Part shown: positions 46,301-63,729 of the stretch, piece by piece | How the letters are laid out: each line of letters starts with the position of its first letter | How positions within the stretch are numbered: position 1 is the stretch's first letter | Source: Trebouxia sp. TZW2008 | Lineage: Eukaryota > Chlorophyta > Trebouxiophyceae > Trebouxiales > Trebouxiaceae | Assembly (NCBI GenBank): GCA_002118135.1 | Contig: BDIU01000212.1 | Location: 201 to 63,929, forward strand | Length of the DNA stretch: 63,729 nt | Direction of reading: 5' to 3' | Position numbers and translations under genes: made by a program | The notes under the pieces: model-generated | Seen by the model: only the letters and a program-made list of their open reading frames with translations | Told to the model about the DNA's origin: nothing | Database searches by the model: none

Positions 46301-49300
46301 ATGGACTTTCCTCAACTTCCCCACTGTGCATGAGCTCTTGGCTGGCCGTGCACAGCAAACAGAGTGACAAAAGTCTAGCCCATGCGTGATGTGGTAAGCA
46401 GACAAACACGCTGACTGCTATGTCAGGATGCAAACCATGACCATCTGCTGACCTTCACCATGCAATGTTCCTGTGATGCATGCTAGCCATGCTATCAGCT
46501 GCTGCAAATGCACTTTACAACTAGCATTGGCAGGTTTGGCTTCCAGGACCACAGGCTCCTGTCATGACACAAGGTGAGGTAGAGTTTTCCCCGCCTTCTC
46601 CACTGTGCATGAGCTCTTGTACCGCCTTGCACAATGGACTTAAGTGGGAAAAGTCGACACCTCACATTGTGTCATTGACATGAACACGTTGCCAGGGACT
46701 GAGTCATACATTTGCTTGTTTGTTTGCTTTGACTTCCAAGACAGCAGGCTCCTGTCATGACACATGGTGAGGTAGACTTCTCCCTGCTTTCTCCACTGTG
46801 CATGAGCTCTTGTACCGCCTTGCACAGAGGGCTTGAGTGGGAAAAGTCAACATTTCACATTGTGTCATTGACATGAACAAATGGGACTGAGTCATATGAT
46901 TGCTTGTTGCAGATGCATCTGACAATTTGCATTGGCAGCTTTGACCTTAAGGACAGCAGGCTCCTGTCATGACACATGGTGAGGTAGACTTTCCCCCGCC
47001 TTCCCCACTGTGCATGACCTCTTGTACGGCCTTGCACAGAGGGCTCGAGTGGGAAAGTCTACACCTCACATTGTGTCATTGACATGAACACATTGCCAGG
47101 GACTGAGTCATACATTTGCTTGTTGCAGATGCATCTGACATTGCATTGGCAGCTTTGACTTTCAGGACAGCAGGCTCCGGTCATGACATATGGTGAGGTA
47201 GACTTTCCCCCGCCTTCCCCACCATGCATGACCTCTTGTACAGCCTTACCCAGAGGACTGGAGTGGAAAAAGTCAACACCTCGTAGAGTGTCATTGATGA
47301 CGTGAACACATTGCCAGAGACTGAGTCATACCATTGCTTGTTGCAGATACATTTGACAATTTGCATTGACAGCTTTGACTTTCAGGCCCGCAGGCTCCTG
47401 TCATGACACCTGTTGACACAGACTTTTCTTCTTGTCCACTGCGCATAGGCCCTTGTTTGGCCTTGCATGTCAAGAAGAGGAGTACGCAGCAGCCTGGCAT
47501 GATGGCATTTTATAAACAAACATTGCCAGGGTCTGGCTTTTATTACAGGTTGCTGCAAACGTACTTTAGCATTTGCATTGGCAGTGTTGGCATTCAGAAC
47601 CCCAAGCTCCTGTCATGACATTTGTTGACGCAAACTTTTCGTCATGTTCTCCACTGTGCATGGGCTCTTGTACGGCCTTGCACAGCAGAAAGCAGACGCA
47701 AAGGTCTGCGCCTCACGGTGCGTCATGACATGAAAACATTGCCGGGATCCACCAGTCGCAGTAGATGCACTTGCATTAGCTCTTGACTTTCAAAACCACA
47801 GGCTCCTGTCATGACACCTGCTGACATGGACCTCTCCTCCATCTTCTCCAGTGTGGACGAGCCTTTAGTAGCCGTACACAGAGGAGTCTAGCGAACAAGT
47901 TTACGCCATGTGCTGCGTCATTGACAAGGAGAACGTTGTTAGGGTCTGTGCGGTACTACCAGTTGCTTTACATGCATTCAAAAGACAGTGTTGGCAGTTT
48001 TGGCTTTCAGCCCAACAGGCTCCTGGCATGACCCCTGTTGACATTGACCCTCTCATCTTCCCCACTATGCATGGGCTGTTGTCTGGCCTTGCATGGTGAG
48101 GAGCAGGAGGAAGAGTCTACGCCTTGTATATTGTCAATTACAGGCAGATGCGCTATTTGGTGTGCAAGGGCCTCAATCATGATCGTTTTTGCAAAGCCCC
48201 ACAATCCAATGTCACCTAATCCCTGCTAAATATGCTACCAGCTGCTGCAGATGCACTTGACAAGTAGCATTGACAAGACTGGCTGTGAGCACCACTGGCT
48301 CCTGTCATGACATCTGTCGATGTGGACTTTTCCTCGTCTTCTTCACTGTGCATGGGCCCTTGTTCGGCCTTGCCCAATGCAGAAGAAAAGAAAAGACTAC
48401 GTCTCACAATGTGTCATGATCCTGGACCCAATTCCAAGGTCTGAGCCGTGCAATCATGGCTGCAGAAAACCCATATTTGGCACAATAAGACATACCAAGT
48501 TGGTTGCATGCAATGTCTGCATCATCCAGGCTAGCTGTGCCACCCATGCTGCAGATGCATTTACAGATAGCGTTGCCAAATTTGACTTTCAGGACCACAG
48601 GCTCCTGTCAGGACCACTGACCTTTTCCCATCTTTTCCAGTGTGCATGGGCCTTTGGGTGGCCTTGCACAGCTGAAGAAGAAGATGGGAAAGGTCTACAT
48701 CTCGCATCATGTCACTGACATGGAAACATTACGAGGGTCTGAGTCATGATCAAGTCGCTGCAACTGGATTTTCAAAATAGCAACCTGAGCTTTGAAGACT
48801 ACAGGCTCCTTACATGACACATGGGGAGCTGACTTTTGCACATCTCCACTGTGCATGGGCTCTTGTCTAGCCTTGCACAGTTGAGAGATGGGGTCAAGCC
48901 TAAGCCTCGCATTGTGTCGTCAACACAGAAGCATTGCCGGGGTCTGTTTCATAGTACCAGTTGCTGCTGATACACTTTCACTGTAGCATCGACAGCCCTG
49001 GGCTTACAGGACCATGGCACCTGCTAGTGTGGATTTTGCCTCATCTTCTCCTTTGTGCATGGGTCCTTTTGTGGTCTTGCACAGAGGTGAAGAGGGCCAA
49101 AAGTCTACAGCTCACATTGTCGCATTGGCAGGGACCAAGTGCCACTGTCTCAGCCATGCACTTATAGCTGAAAACCCTCCCTTTATTCAACACAATAAGG
49201 TAGGACTGTTGCATGCAATGTTCCATTGTCCAGGCTAGCTGTACCACCTGTTGCTGCAGATGCACAAGACAAAGGGTTTTCACAGATTTGGATGAAGGAC

Positions 49301-51127
49301 AACAGGCTCCGGTCTCGTCACATGATGAGGTAAAAACTTTTCCTCATCTTCCTCACTGTGCATGGGTTCTTGTACAGCCTTGCACAGCAGTGAAGATGGA
49401 GAAGTGTACATTTCGCCTTGAGTCATTAACACAGCCACGTTGTCAGGGTCTAAGCCATGCAGTCGTGTCTGTAAAGACTCATGCAATAACGCCAGATGCT
49501 GACAGCAGCAGCGTGCAGCGTGAATGTAACTTATCACGTACAGCACACTCTTGCATTGCTGCAAGCATGTTTTAAGTGATGCCTTGACCCATGTGAGCCA
49601 GCATCAATTAGATCGGCATGACAAAGCCAGCGGTTTCCCTGTCATTACAAGGGGGTTTAACTCAATTGGTGGAGCAATGCCTGAGCGCATCAGAGTCATC
49701 ATTAGGTGCTTGCATCATGAAAGTCACCAGACATCGCCTTTCGTGCGCTCAGGCACTGCTCTATCGAATGGGCTGATCTCCCACGGTGCAAGTGACAGAG
49801 AAACCTTTTTGGGGCAACAGCACACAGGAAAACCAAGTATGGTGATAAATAAGGAAATAAGGATTTGGACGCTTAGTAATACAAGGATCACTCACCTCCT
49901 TGATCTCCTTGATCTGCTGATCCAAGCCTCCAATCATGTCATAAGTGCTGTCTGGAACCTTCTCGACCTTCATCAGGCTGACTAAGGGGTCCACCTTAGT
50001 TGGCAACAAAAGGTGAAGCGTGTAGCTGTCATTACGGAGAGCCACTCTGGCACCTTTAATCAGCATTTTCACAACATTGATTCATTTGCATGCTTGCTGA
50101 TGAGGGGCCACGACCTTGCTACAGCAGTGCATCCGCATGTCATCATCCATTCGTGATCAACACTGACAGTTTGTGGAAACACGAACAGAGACTGTGCGGC
50201 CAAAAGCCAGTCAGCACATGACAACAGAGCGTTATGAAACAGCCCACATACGCCGACAGTCACATAATACAGAGTCATGCATGGAAACAGCAGGAGCAGC
50301 TTCAGAGCCTCAATCAGGCAACAAGGCTATGCACTTGAAAGCTTGCTGAAACAGCTTACCTGTAGTGACTTTGTTGACATCAATGTCCTTGTGAAGGTCC
50401 ACCACATATTTGCCTTCAGGGTGAACCTTGACCAGAATTTTGTTTTTGCCCATCACCTGAAATGAAAGATGCACATTTCAAACACATAGCATGGCGCACA
50501 TATAGTGTACACTTGAATGAGGCTTTGATCTCAGCTTCAGCGCTTAATATGGCTGGAGCGCCCTCGCAGGTAAATTTAAAGTAAAGGAGATCATGTCTCC
50601 CTGATGACTTGCAAACGCTAGATTTGGTACGTTCAGTGAGTGCACAAGAAAGCACAAACTTTGTGCGCAGGGTCAGACCCTGCAGCATACAGGTATCAGG
50701 TGCTGCAAGTGAAAAGATAGCAGCACAAAGAAAGGAATGACTGGATGGCATAAGATCTGTAGAAGGCATGAGATGCATAGTAGGGAGTCCTGGTAAGCTC
50801 AGCACGCTTCCTTGCTGAGCTCATGCATGGCAGGCTTTTAGCATGCAAACTTACCTTGATGACTTCACCAACATACGAGCCTGGCTCCTGAAGCAGCTGC
50901 AACTCCTCTCTCAACATGCGAACTGCATAGGCGTGACTTGTCAGAAGACATGCGTTGACTCGAACACGGCTGCAAATCGAGAGCTGAAACATGCCTTTGC
51001 CGTTGAGATCATTCCTCTGAGCTTCAAGTCGCCTGAGATTGTGTTGTTTGTCCCTGGCTTGTATTTCAAGTTCTTCTATCTTGGCCTTGTAATATGATCT
51101 CAGCCCCTCGCCCAACGGCCTACCCAT
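40348..51127 (-). CDS. RPT6: 26S proteasome regulatory AAA-ATPase subunit Rpt6 (PSMC5)
   Basis: Nine exons: 51127-50995, 50922-50855, 50456-50360, 50053-49896, 44311-44249, 43701-43538, 42992-42830, 41331-41146, 40512-40348. The total is 1197 nt, 398 aa, with all phases agreeing. Rpt6 is one of six ATPases in the base of the 19S regulator; it unfolds ubiquitylated substrates and feeds them into the 20S core. Visible features: N-terminal coiled coil ([20 protein letters not shown]), Walker A GPPGTGKT (179-186), Walker B FMDEVD (Asp238, Glu239), sensor ATNR (Asn288), arginine fingers in [10 protein letters not shown] (299, 302) and the C-terminal MSLKKLWK. The family is diagnosed by [20 protein letters not shown]. 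The N-terminus is shorter than plant Rpt6. The acidic/Gly insertion after the Walker B exon ([13 protein letters not shown]) is slightly longer. Intron 1 appears to be GC-AG. Intron 4 spans 5.6 kb and is filled with satellite. Confidence 0.95.
41398..41483 (-). repeat. upstream decayed copy of RPT6 exon 8
   Basis: After TGCAG, the segment reads [27 protein letters not shown], a copy of the start of exon 8 (41331), which carries the sensor and arginine fingers. Both arginine-finger positions and the ATNR arginine are changed, so the copy could not encode a working ATPase. Confidence 0.85.
43147..43433 (-). repeat. two upstream decayed copies of RPT6 exon 7 (Walker B exon)
   Basis: Exon 7 starts at 42992. 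The copy at about 43147-43232 follows CTGCAG and reads [16 protein letters not shown], with the Walker B Asp changed to Gly. The copy at about 43345-43433 reads [14 protein letters not shown], with a small deletion, then the glycine-rich insertion. Neither can replace the real exon. Confidence 0.85.
44390..49560 (-). repeat. tandem satellite, about 21 units of about 215 bp, each with a hairpin
   Basis: Inside RPT6 intron 4 (49895-44312) a unit marked by CAGGCTCCTGTCATGACA recurs near 44735, 44955, 45166, 45385, 45609, 45830, 46052, 46270, 46550, 46746, 46964, 47170, 47390, 47600, 47800, 48020, 48295, 48595, 48800, 49005 and 49300. Most units contain an imperfect inverted repeat: arms of about 25-30 nt built on CACTGTGCATGGGC and GCCTTGCACAGTG, plus flanking GGAAAAGTC/GACTTTTCC, around a short loop. 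Units differ by substitutions and indels. No exon origin was recognised. Open frames here are translations of the repeat. Confidence 0.9.
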
Positions 51128-51854
51128 CTTGTACTGTTTGCAAGCGTACAACTACTGTAGTTTGTGAGCTATCTGTTACAAGCTGTAAACTGGTTGGCTC
51201 TGTGAAGCGCGCGACTCCGCAGATCGCTGCGGGTCTGATGAAGCTTGTTTCGGATGCTTGTTGGCTCCAGCCCAATGTTGGCCTTGCAAAAAGGGGCTGT
51301 GTGTCTTGAATGTGCTTCAGGGACTGCACTAGCTCGTTTGCAGCTGAGTGTGGCGCAAATCAGCAGGATGGACAACAGTGACACAAGGACACTGCTGTGG
51401 CAAGCAAGGCAATTAGTAATGGAGTGTTCCTTCTTCCTCTTCTTGCGTTGACTACTGAAGCACTTCTCGTATGTCGAGAGCGTATAGCTACTTGACTTGC
51501 AGGCATACAGCGGCGAACTCGAAGCTTGATAACGTTTTAGACCGACAGTGCTACTTGGTATATCTGTTCGGTGCCTGTTGGTCTTCAGGTCTTCTGTGAG
51601 CTGTTTGTCAAACCAGCATGCTCAGGCAATAGCTTCTGCCTATTTCGACTCTGTGTACGTTCCCAAGCATCCGCCTGTCCCCTGCTTAGGGCGCGTTACT
51701 CACGCTGTCCATTTTGAGCCAGGGCAAAACGCTCCTGTGAGCGTCGCCCAGGAACGAGCAGCTGGTTTGGCATTAGCTTCCACGAGCCCGCTGAGGCCGC
51801 TCACAGGCAGCGAGGCTGCCGGAGCAATCTATACACTGAATCAAAGGCTGCTGT
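51128..51854. promoter_or_regulatory. shared 5' region of RPT6 and the 52-kb gene
   Basis: The two genes diverge from this stretch of about 730 bp. No known element was identified. An open frame at 51548-51865 on the plus strand could also be an upstream coding exon of the right-hand gene. Confidence 0.35.
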
Positions 51855-54310
51855 ATGGCGTCTGAAGTCGGTGAAGCTAGCACAAGCATGCCAGAATGCA
51901 GTCCACAAGGTCCAAGAACCCGAAGACAGAAGCGTCTTGCACAGGAAGGCGCTTGCTGCCTGTCTGTGACCTCCAAAGAGGTACACTTGCATCACACACT
52001 TGTGCTGCATGCCCTCTGCTCTCTGAGCTAGTTAATCAGCTGTTCCAAGCAGGCCATGGCCTGCTGCACCACTCAGGGTGTGCATCACTGCAGACGACGC
52101 GTAGCAGACGGCGGAAAACATCTGCAACATCACTGTCCCTGTTTGTGAGATGGTACAACCCCTCAGGAAAGACCAAGGTGTCGCATCTTGCGCTCAAGCC
52201 TATAGAGACTGTAGACGCTCTGCAGGTGATTTGAAATCTGCTGCTTTGGCCACTTGCATGCGATACACATGTAATCATGCTTGAACACAATCTGCGTCTT
52301 CAGCCATCAGATGCTATGCATTCCCATACACAGGCAACCATGCTTCTGCTGCTGCGGTAGATGTTCAGGCAGCTCTAGGTCACCTTATTGTTGCACATAT
52401 GCTATCAATGAGAGTGCCAGCATTTCAGTCAGCGCCTTGATGGCTGATTGTAATCATTTTGCATCAAGCCTCACTGGCACGGAGGGCCTTGTGCACACTG
52501 CTATTGCATGTATGGCCAGGACTAGAGCTGCTTGCATCGTCACTCAAATTTTGTGCCAAGATGCTCGTCACCCTGCTCAAGGCATAACACAAAACCTGGT
52601 GGAGAACGTCTTTGCAGCGCCACATGCAGCCTGTTGCAAAACGCTGTAGCCTGCAGTGACAGCAACATACCACATGATAGGCTGCCTCAAATGACTTCCC
52701 TCAGCAGGTTTCACTGTGCCCAAGGCATATCAAAAAACCTGGTGGAACACTGTTATTGTCTGTCAACACAAAACGCCTGTTGCAAAATGCTGCAACCTGC
52801 ATTGACAGCAATATACCACATCATAGGCTGCTTCAAAATCATTTAAGTCAGCGCTATTCACTGTGCCAAAGGCATATCAAAGAACCTGGTGGAACACTGC
52901 AGCTGTCTGCATTGACAGCACCATACCACATTTGAGGTTGACTTCAGCAGTGACTCATGTATGTATTACGCAATACGCAGTATTTGAGAGTATGGATCAC
53001 TCAGATGCGGTGCAAACTGTGAAATATGCAACACGTCGGCACCTATACTTAACCCTCAATGCGCAAATATGTTACAGTATAAATCACTGAAGTGAACAGT
53101 ATGGGGATTCAATGGACTTGAGTCAGGTGACACAGTATTGGCCTTTGTGCACAGGGCATATCAAAGAACCTGGTTGAGAAAGCGTTCCCAGCAGCAGAGC
53201 GGCCAGACTACCTCACAGGCCCAGACTTCTACAAATTTACCCCTGCAGAGGAGTTCATGAGCTTACCTGGTGACATTGCACGCACAGAGTTCCGACTTGT
53301 CATTACGCATGAGGGCTGGGAGTACTGCATATTGGAAAGGGACCTGGGCGCTCACCTGGATACACACAGGAACATGCTTGTGACGGTAAGCTGGCTAGGC
53401 AATTGAAAACTTGTCGCGAGCTGAGTTGTCAGGCTATGTCCCAAATGACGCATATATTGTTACCATGCTACCACTTGATTTGCATGCAAAATGTCGTATG
53501 GTGCAGCACAGCACAGCATGGCATGGCATGGGTCAGCACAGCACAGCATTTCAAATTTGAATAATGACAGCATCTGATGCTGAGGTCCTTCAAACGCTGC
53601 AGTGGTAGAAATTAATTTGCTATGTGCCAACAGCGCAAGATCAATCTCCTTTGCCTCTGTGCAGGTCATTGAATTTGAGAGCACAGCACTCATGATAGGC
53701 CAGCTTGGGCTCAGAGTCAACCTGATTGCTTACCCTGTCATTTCTGTCAAAAAGGTACAGCCTCATCACCATCTGTTGTTTCCATGCTTGCATCAATAGC
53801 TGGTAGATCAGATGTGTAGTGCTTGTGTCAGCTGTGGCTGTGTTGACCAGTTGTTGCTTGTGAACACGAGCAACAGTAGGTAGTGTCACAAGAGTACAGA
53901 ACACATGTGCTGCTCGATCATGGACTGTGTCAGCCACTTCCATATGCACCTTTGTATAGCTTGTGCATCACAAAACAAATGCTACTGTTGTATACATGCC
54001 TCTTGCTCCCACCTCAAACTTTTGCTCAGCAGCTTCTTTTGCATGCTTTGATTGCGCATTTGCCAAGCAAATGCAGTGTGTGTATAACAGAACAAAATTG
54101 TTAGATTCTTTTGGCCTTTGCCTTGGCCTCCCCGCTTCCTTGATGTGTTTCTGAGCATGACATGTTGCTGCGCAAAGTGTTTTGTCCTAAACACAACATG
54201 TCCTGCAATCATGCAAGTTGCTGTGCTTGCAGTCATTCCTTGATGACATGGAGCAGCAGCTGAGAACCAATCCCAATTTCCAGGGGCAGTTGGGGAGCAA
54301 GACATGCTAG
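51855..54310 (+). CDS. unrecognised five-exon protein
   Basis: Exons 51855-51980, 52094-52225, 53155-53385, 53665-53754 and 54233-54310 join in phase 0 throughout to give 218 aa. The first two exons are basic and Ser/Thr-rich (RTRRQKRLAQEG; TTRSRRRKTSATS), which could be an organelle targeting leader or a disordered tail. The remainder is well-formed globular sequence (FYKFTPAEEFMSLPGDIA; EFRLVITHEGWEYCILERDL; LMIGQLGLRVNLIAYPVISV) ending in a helix (FLDDMEQQLRTNPNF). I do not recognise the family. Exons 3-5 have strong CAG acceptors and consistent phase; exon 1 and the start are less sure. The gene diverges from RPT6 and converges on the lipase gene. Copies of exon 3's start lie in the intron before it. 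Confidence 0.6.
52570..52920 (+). repeat. three upstream copies of the 5' end of exon 3 of the 52-kb gene
   Basis: Exon 3 begins at 53155 with GISKNLVEKAFP. Segments near 52578, 52724 and 52869 repeat its first 35-50 nt (GITQNLVEN, GISKNLVEH, GISKNLVEH). They are spaced about 145 bp apart and each is followed by the same degraded downstream sequence. Confidence 0.8.
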
Positions 54311-54843
54311 CATCACTTGTCATGTCCTGCTACTGCAACTCTCAGGCTGCAAATGATGGCATTTAATTTGCATTGGCAGAGTTCTGGGATCATCAGAATG
54401 CTGCCGTCACTGCTTCAGCTCATCAAGCTCTGTCTATCAAGCTCTGTCTTTAAGCTCTGTCTTTCAGTCGCATGACTGTGTTCAGCAAAAGCCACTGCAA
54501 CAAGTGGACTGCTCCACTCAACTCAGTGCTTCTGGTGTTACATCCCCCACAGCAAGATCACACTGCAATTAACCATTGTGGGGTTACCACACCTTTCATA
54601 TCGCATTATTTTGTATATGATTCAATGTGAAGAGACCATTGCAAAGATTGTCGCCTGACCAAGATGCTGTGATACATGAGTTGCTATTGAGCGGACACGT
54701 TTCTCTCACCACATGATTATTCATGTACTGCTGTTTTGAGGGCATCAGCCTGGCTTCAACAGTCCAAGGTCGCATAATGTCATGGCATCAGTGTACAATG
54801 CATGTCTTGCTCAGCTAGCTGATTGGTCGAACATCACGCTGCA
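54311..54843. other. convergent 3' region, no gene
   Basis: This lies between the 3' ends of the 52-kb gene and the lipase gene. Short CTCTGTCTTTAAG-like repeats occur near 54430-54465; nothing else is seen. Confidence 0.5.
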
Positions 54844-56031
54844 TTATACTTTTCTTGCACTGACAGAACCTAGCAATTTGTCTAATCCCCCAGCTTTGTC
54901 TACTCTTTCAGCATATACTTTGCCTGCTTCAATGAGATCCATGACCTCTTCATAGCTACGCAGCTTCATAAAGTCAAAGCGGCCATACTTCAGCTCAGTG
55001 TCATCATAGTAGTCGACAATGAATGCATTTCCTTCACACTGCAGCAAATGACTGTTGCCTTTAGTCAAAAAGTCAGACAAAGACCCATCAATACATTGCT
55101 GTCCTCTGAAATCACATGTGGCCTTCCCATCTAAAAAGAATGGTATATGCGCAGAAGCCAAGCATGCGTCTATCAAGTCATCCTTTGAAGTGTAGTTGTC
55201 CACATACGCTATCTCAAATGAGGGAATCTTGGTTATGACCAACTTGAGTCTTTCCTGGCATATTTCCACGGCATTCTCTGGCAGAAGATCATTCAGCCAC
55301 TGCCTTACAAAGTTGCCCCAGATCCCAGCCAAACCAAATGGCCTGTCCCAAATGTTCTGCTCTTTTGCAAGATCATATGCTCTCTGAACGGCTACATCTG
55401 GATCCACATTGCATATCGCTAGTGTCACCATGAGAGCGCCAGCTGATGCACCAACCATGTCAACCTTGCTGAGATCATAGTGCTCCTGCAAGTACTTGAT
55501 GACCCCTGCAGACATTTTAAACAAAGCTGATTCATTCCACTGCACTTAATGCCCACGCAAGCTGCTTGCTCATGTTGCTGCATCACATGTACACAGCTGT
55601 GCAGCTGACAAGTTCCTTGCTTTGTGAACTACCAACTCTGCCATGGTAGATGTTGTGGCAAATGCAGATAGCTGGCCTTATTAATGCTGATGGATGATGG
55701 CAAATTCACCTAGCTGCCAAAAGAAGAAGATGCCACCACCTCCACCGCTCAAAATTGGTTTCTTGGCAGCCTTTGGATCAACTGCATCTTTGGGATTACT
55801 CTGAGTGGGTGAGTCCTGGCTGAGCATGTGCTGATGCACCTGCTCATATGGATCCCCTTGGGCTGAGATCGTGGTTGTACGTGCTGCATGCAGGCTGCAT
55901 GGCTGCAAGCATCTCTTGCAAGTGTGACAAGGTGTAATTTGTGGCGCCTTCAGATGCTGCAGGGTTCTGCTATGCGGTCCAGAGATTGGAATAGCCCTCA
56001 GATGCGTTGCGTGGCTTACAGTAAGCATCAT
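54844..56031 (-). CDS. patatin-like phospholipase (acyl hydrolase)
   Basis: Two exons, 56031-55710 and 55505-54844, join in phase 1 to give 327 aa. The patatin fold is shown by its three signatures: the glycine-rich oxyanion loop SGGGGG (about 95-100), the nucleophile elbow G-A-S-A-G with catalytic Ser128, and the D-G-S motif with catalytic Asp247, which together form the Ser-Asp dyad. Such enzymes hydrolyse acyl esters of glycero- or galactolipids. The intron splits the conserved FFFWQLG/VIKYLQEHYDL block exactly, which supports the model. The first ~60 residues are Ser/Thr/His-rich with few acidic residues, so a chloroplast transit peptide is plausible. A second ATG follows the first directly. 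The gene is head-to-head with RUVBL1. Substrate cannot be told from sequence. Confidence 0.88.
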
Positions 56032-63054
<7,023 letters not shown>

Positions 63055-63729
63055 CAGCATTGTCATGCTGTTGAAGCTATCAGAGGTCATGCAGCGCAAC
63101 CAGATGACAGGCAGCTGTTGCGCCTAGCTTGGCCTGAGTTTCATGAAAGCGGCTTCAGCATTCGTTGGTTGCACGGTCAGCTTCATGCGTCCAGCATTAT
63201 TGCGAAGCTCTGATTCAAAGGCTGCAACATCTACGCAAGACCTTTGCCACTGAATGGTTAGGTTTGCTCAGGCAATACAAGCTGTCATGGGTAGTTCTGT
63301 AGGCCAGCAGTGTTGTAGCAGTCCATGAGGCTACTTGTGATGGGCTAGGCGTTGCAGCACACTTTGCAAGACTTCTGTGATCTGCGTCTTCGATCAGTCA
63401 TGACCTTGGACCGTGGCAACACAACATTTGGAGCACAAATCTCAGTAAAAAGGCAAATGAGATAACAGACAGCAGCATGTGTGAGTCTACACGAAAATCT
63501 TTGCAACAGCTTTTCCAAATTGCATGCGTCACAGCACGTGGCCATGCTTTGCCTCTCCCTGCATAGGCAACATGCCAATCCTACTACACTGAGCACAAAT
63601 GGCCGCGCTGCTCAAGCATGTATCTTCCTTCAAGCATGGGCGCTGTCCATGTGCTTCACATGCGTGAGCGTTTCGTTCCCAGACGACTAGCTGCGGGGCA
63701 ACCATGGCCAGATTACTCGTCACCCCTCG
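63055..63729. other. 3' flank of RUVBL1, no supported gene
   Basis: The segment from about 63500 to the right edge is somewhat GC-richer. A minus-strand ATG at 63723 opens a 64-codon frame without recognised motifs; it could be the first exon of a gene running toward lower coordinates, but nothing supports this further. Confidence 0.35.

Noticed and set aside
44411..49575. many open frames of 60-140 codons within the RPT6 intron
   Set aside because: They follow the 215 bp satellite, restart in each unit and share no conserved frame with a start and stop.
49645..49720. tRNA-like 5' half (GGGGTTTAACTCAATTGGTGG)
   Set aside because: It resembles a tRNA acceptor and D arm, but no anticodon stem pairs and there is no T-arm with GGTTCRA in the right place.
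54844..55545. possible bacterial origin of the patatin-like gene
   Set aside because: It has an intron interrupting a conserved block, a plausible transit peptide and no composition shift, so there is no sign of recent transfer.

Overview
This is nuclear DNA from a eukaryote, most likely a green alga. The two recognisable housekeeping proteins (the AAA+ ATPase RUVBL1/pontin and the 26S proteasome ATPase Rpt6) read closest to plant versions as I remember them, and a third gene encodes a TPR protein with a thylakoid-lumen-type targeting sequence. Genes are split into many short exons, with mostly GT-AG introns, strong CAG acceptors and two probable GC-AG introns. Codon-by-codon reconstruction gives complete RUVBL1 (456 aa), RPT6 (398 aa), lumenal TPR (326 aa) and patatin-like (327 aa) products with all exon phases agreeing.

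Layout. 1-24 kb: three minus-strand multi-exon genes in tandem (called C, B and A from left to right). They share an architecture: a membrane segment, a coiled coil, then Ser/Pro-rich exons. They are clearly paralogous because exon order, phases and even exon lengths match. A retroelement reverse-transcriptase relic lies between C and B. 26.5-33.7 kb: gene D, minus strand, with signal peptide, lumenal domain, one membrane segment and coiled coil; it may be a more distant member of the same family. 34.9-38.1 kb: lumenal TPR gene (minus), head-to-head with an F-box/LRR gene (plus, 38.3-39.9 kb). 40.3-51.1 kb: RPT6 (minus), one intron of which is 5.6 kb of hairpin satellite; it is head-to-head with an unrecognised five-exon gene (plus, 51.9-54.3 kb). 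54.8-56.0 kb: patatin-like lipase (minus), head-to-head with RUVBL1 (plus, 56.5-63.05 kb).

The most unusual property of the window is in its introns. Nearly every gene has exons flanked by tandem, decaying partial copies of themselves. Copies upstream of an exon carry the acceptor AG plus the first part of the exon. Copies downstream carry the last part of the exon plus the donor GT. The copying is therefore anchored on splice junctions and expands introns with exon-derived sequence. It is seen in unrelated genes (RUVBL1, RPT6, TPR, genes A-D and the 52-kb gene), so it looks like a genome-wide process rather than a property of one family. Two further structures stand out: a near-perfect palindrome of about 200 bp made from two opposed copies of one exon end, and about 21 tandem units of about 215 bp, each containing a long hairpin, inside RPT6.

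All gene models come from reading frames, splice signals and remembered family sequences. No alignment, transcript or database evidence was available. No tRNA, rRNA or CRISPR array was seen.
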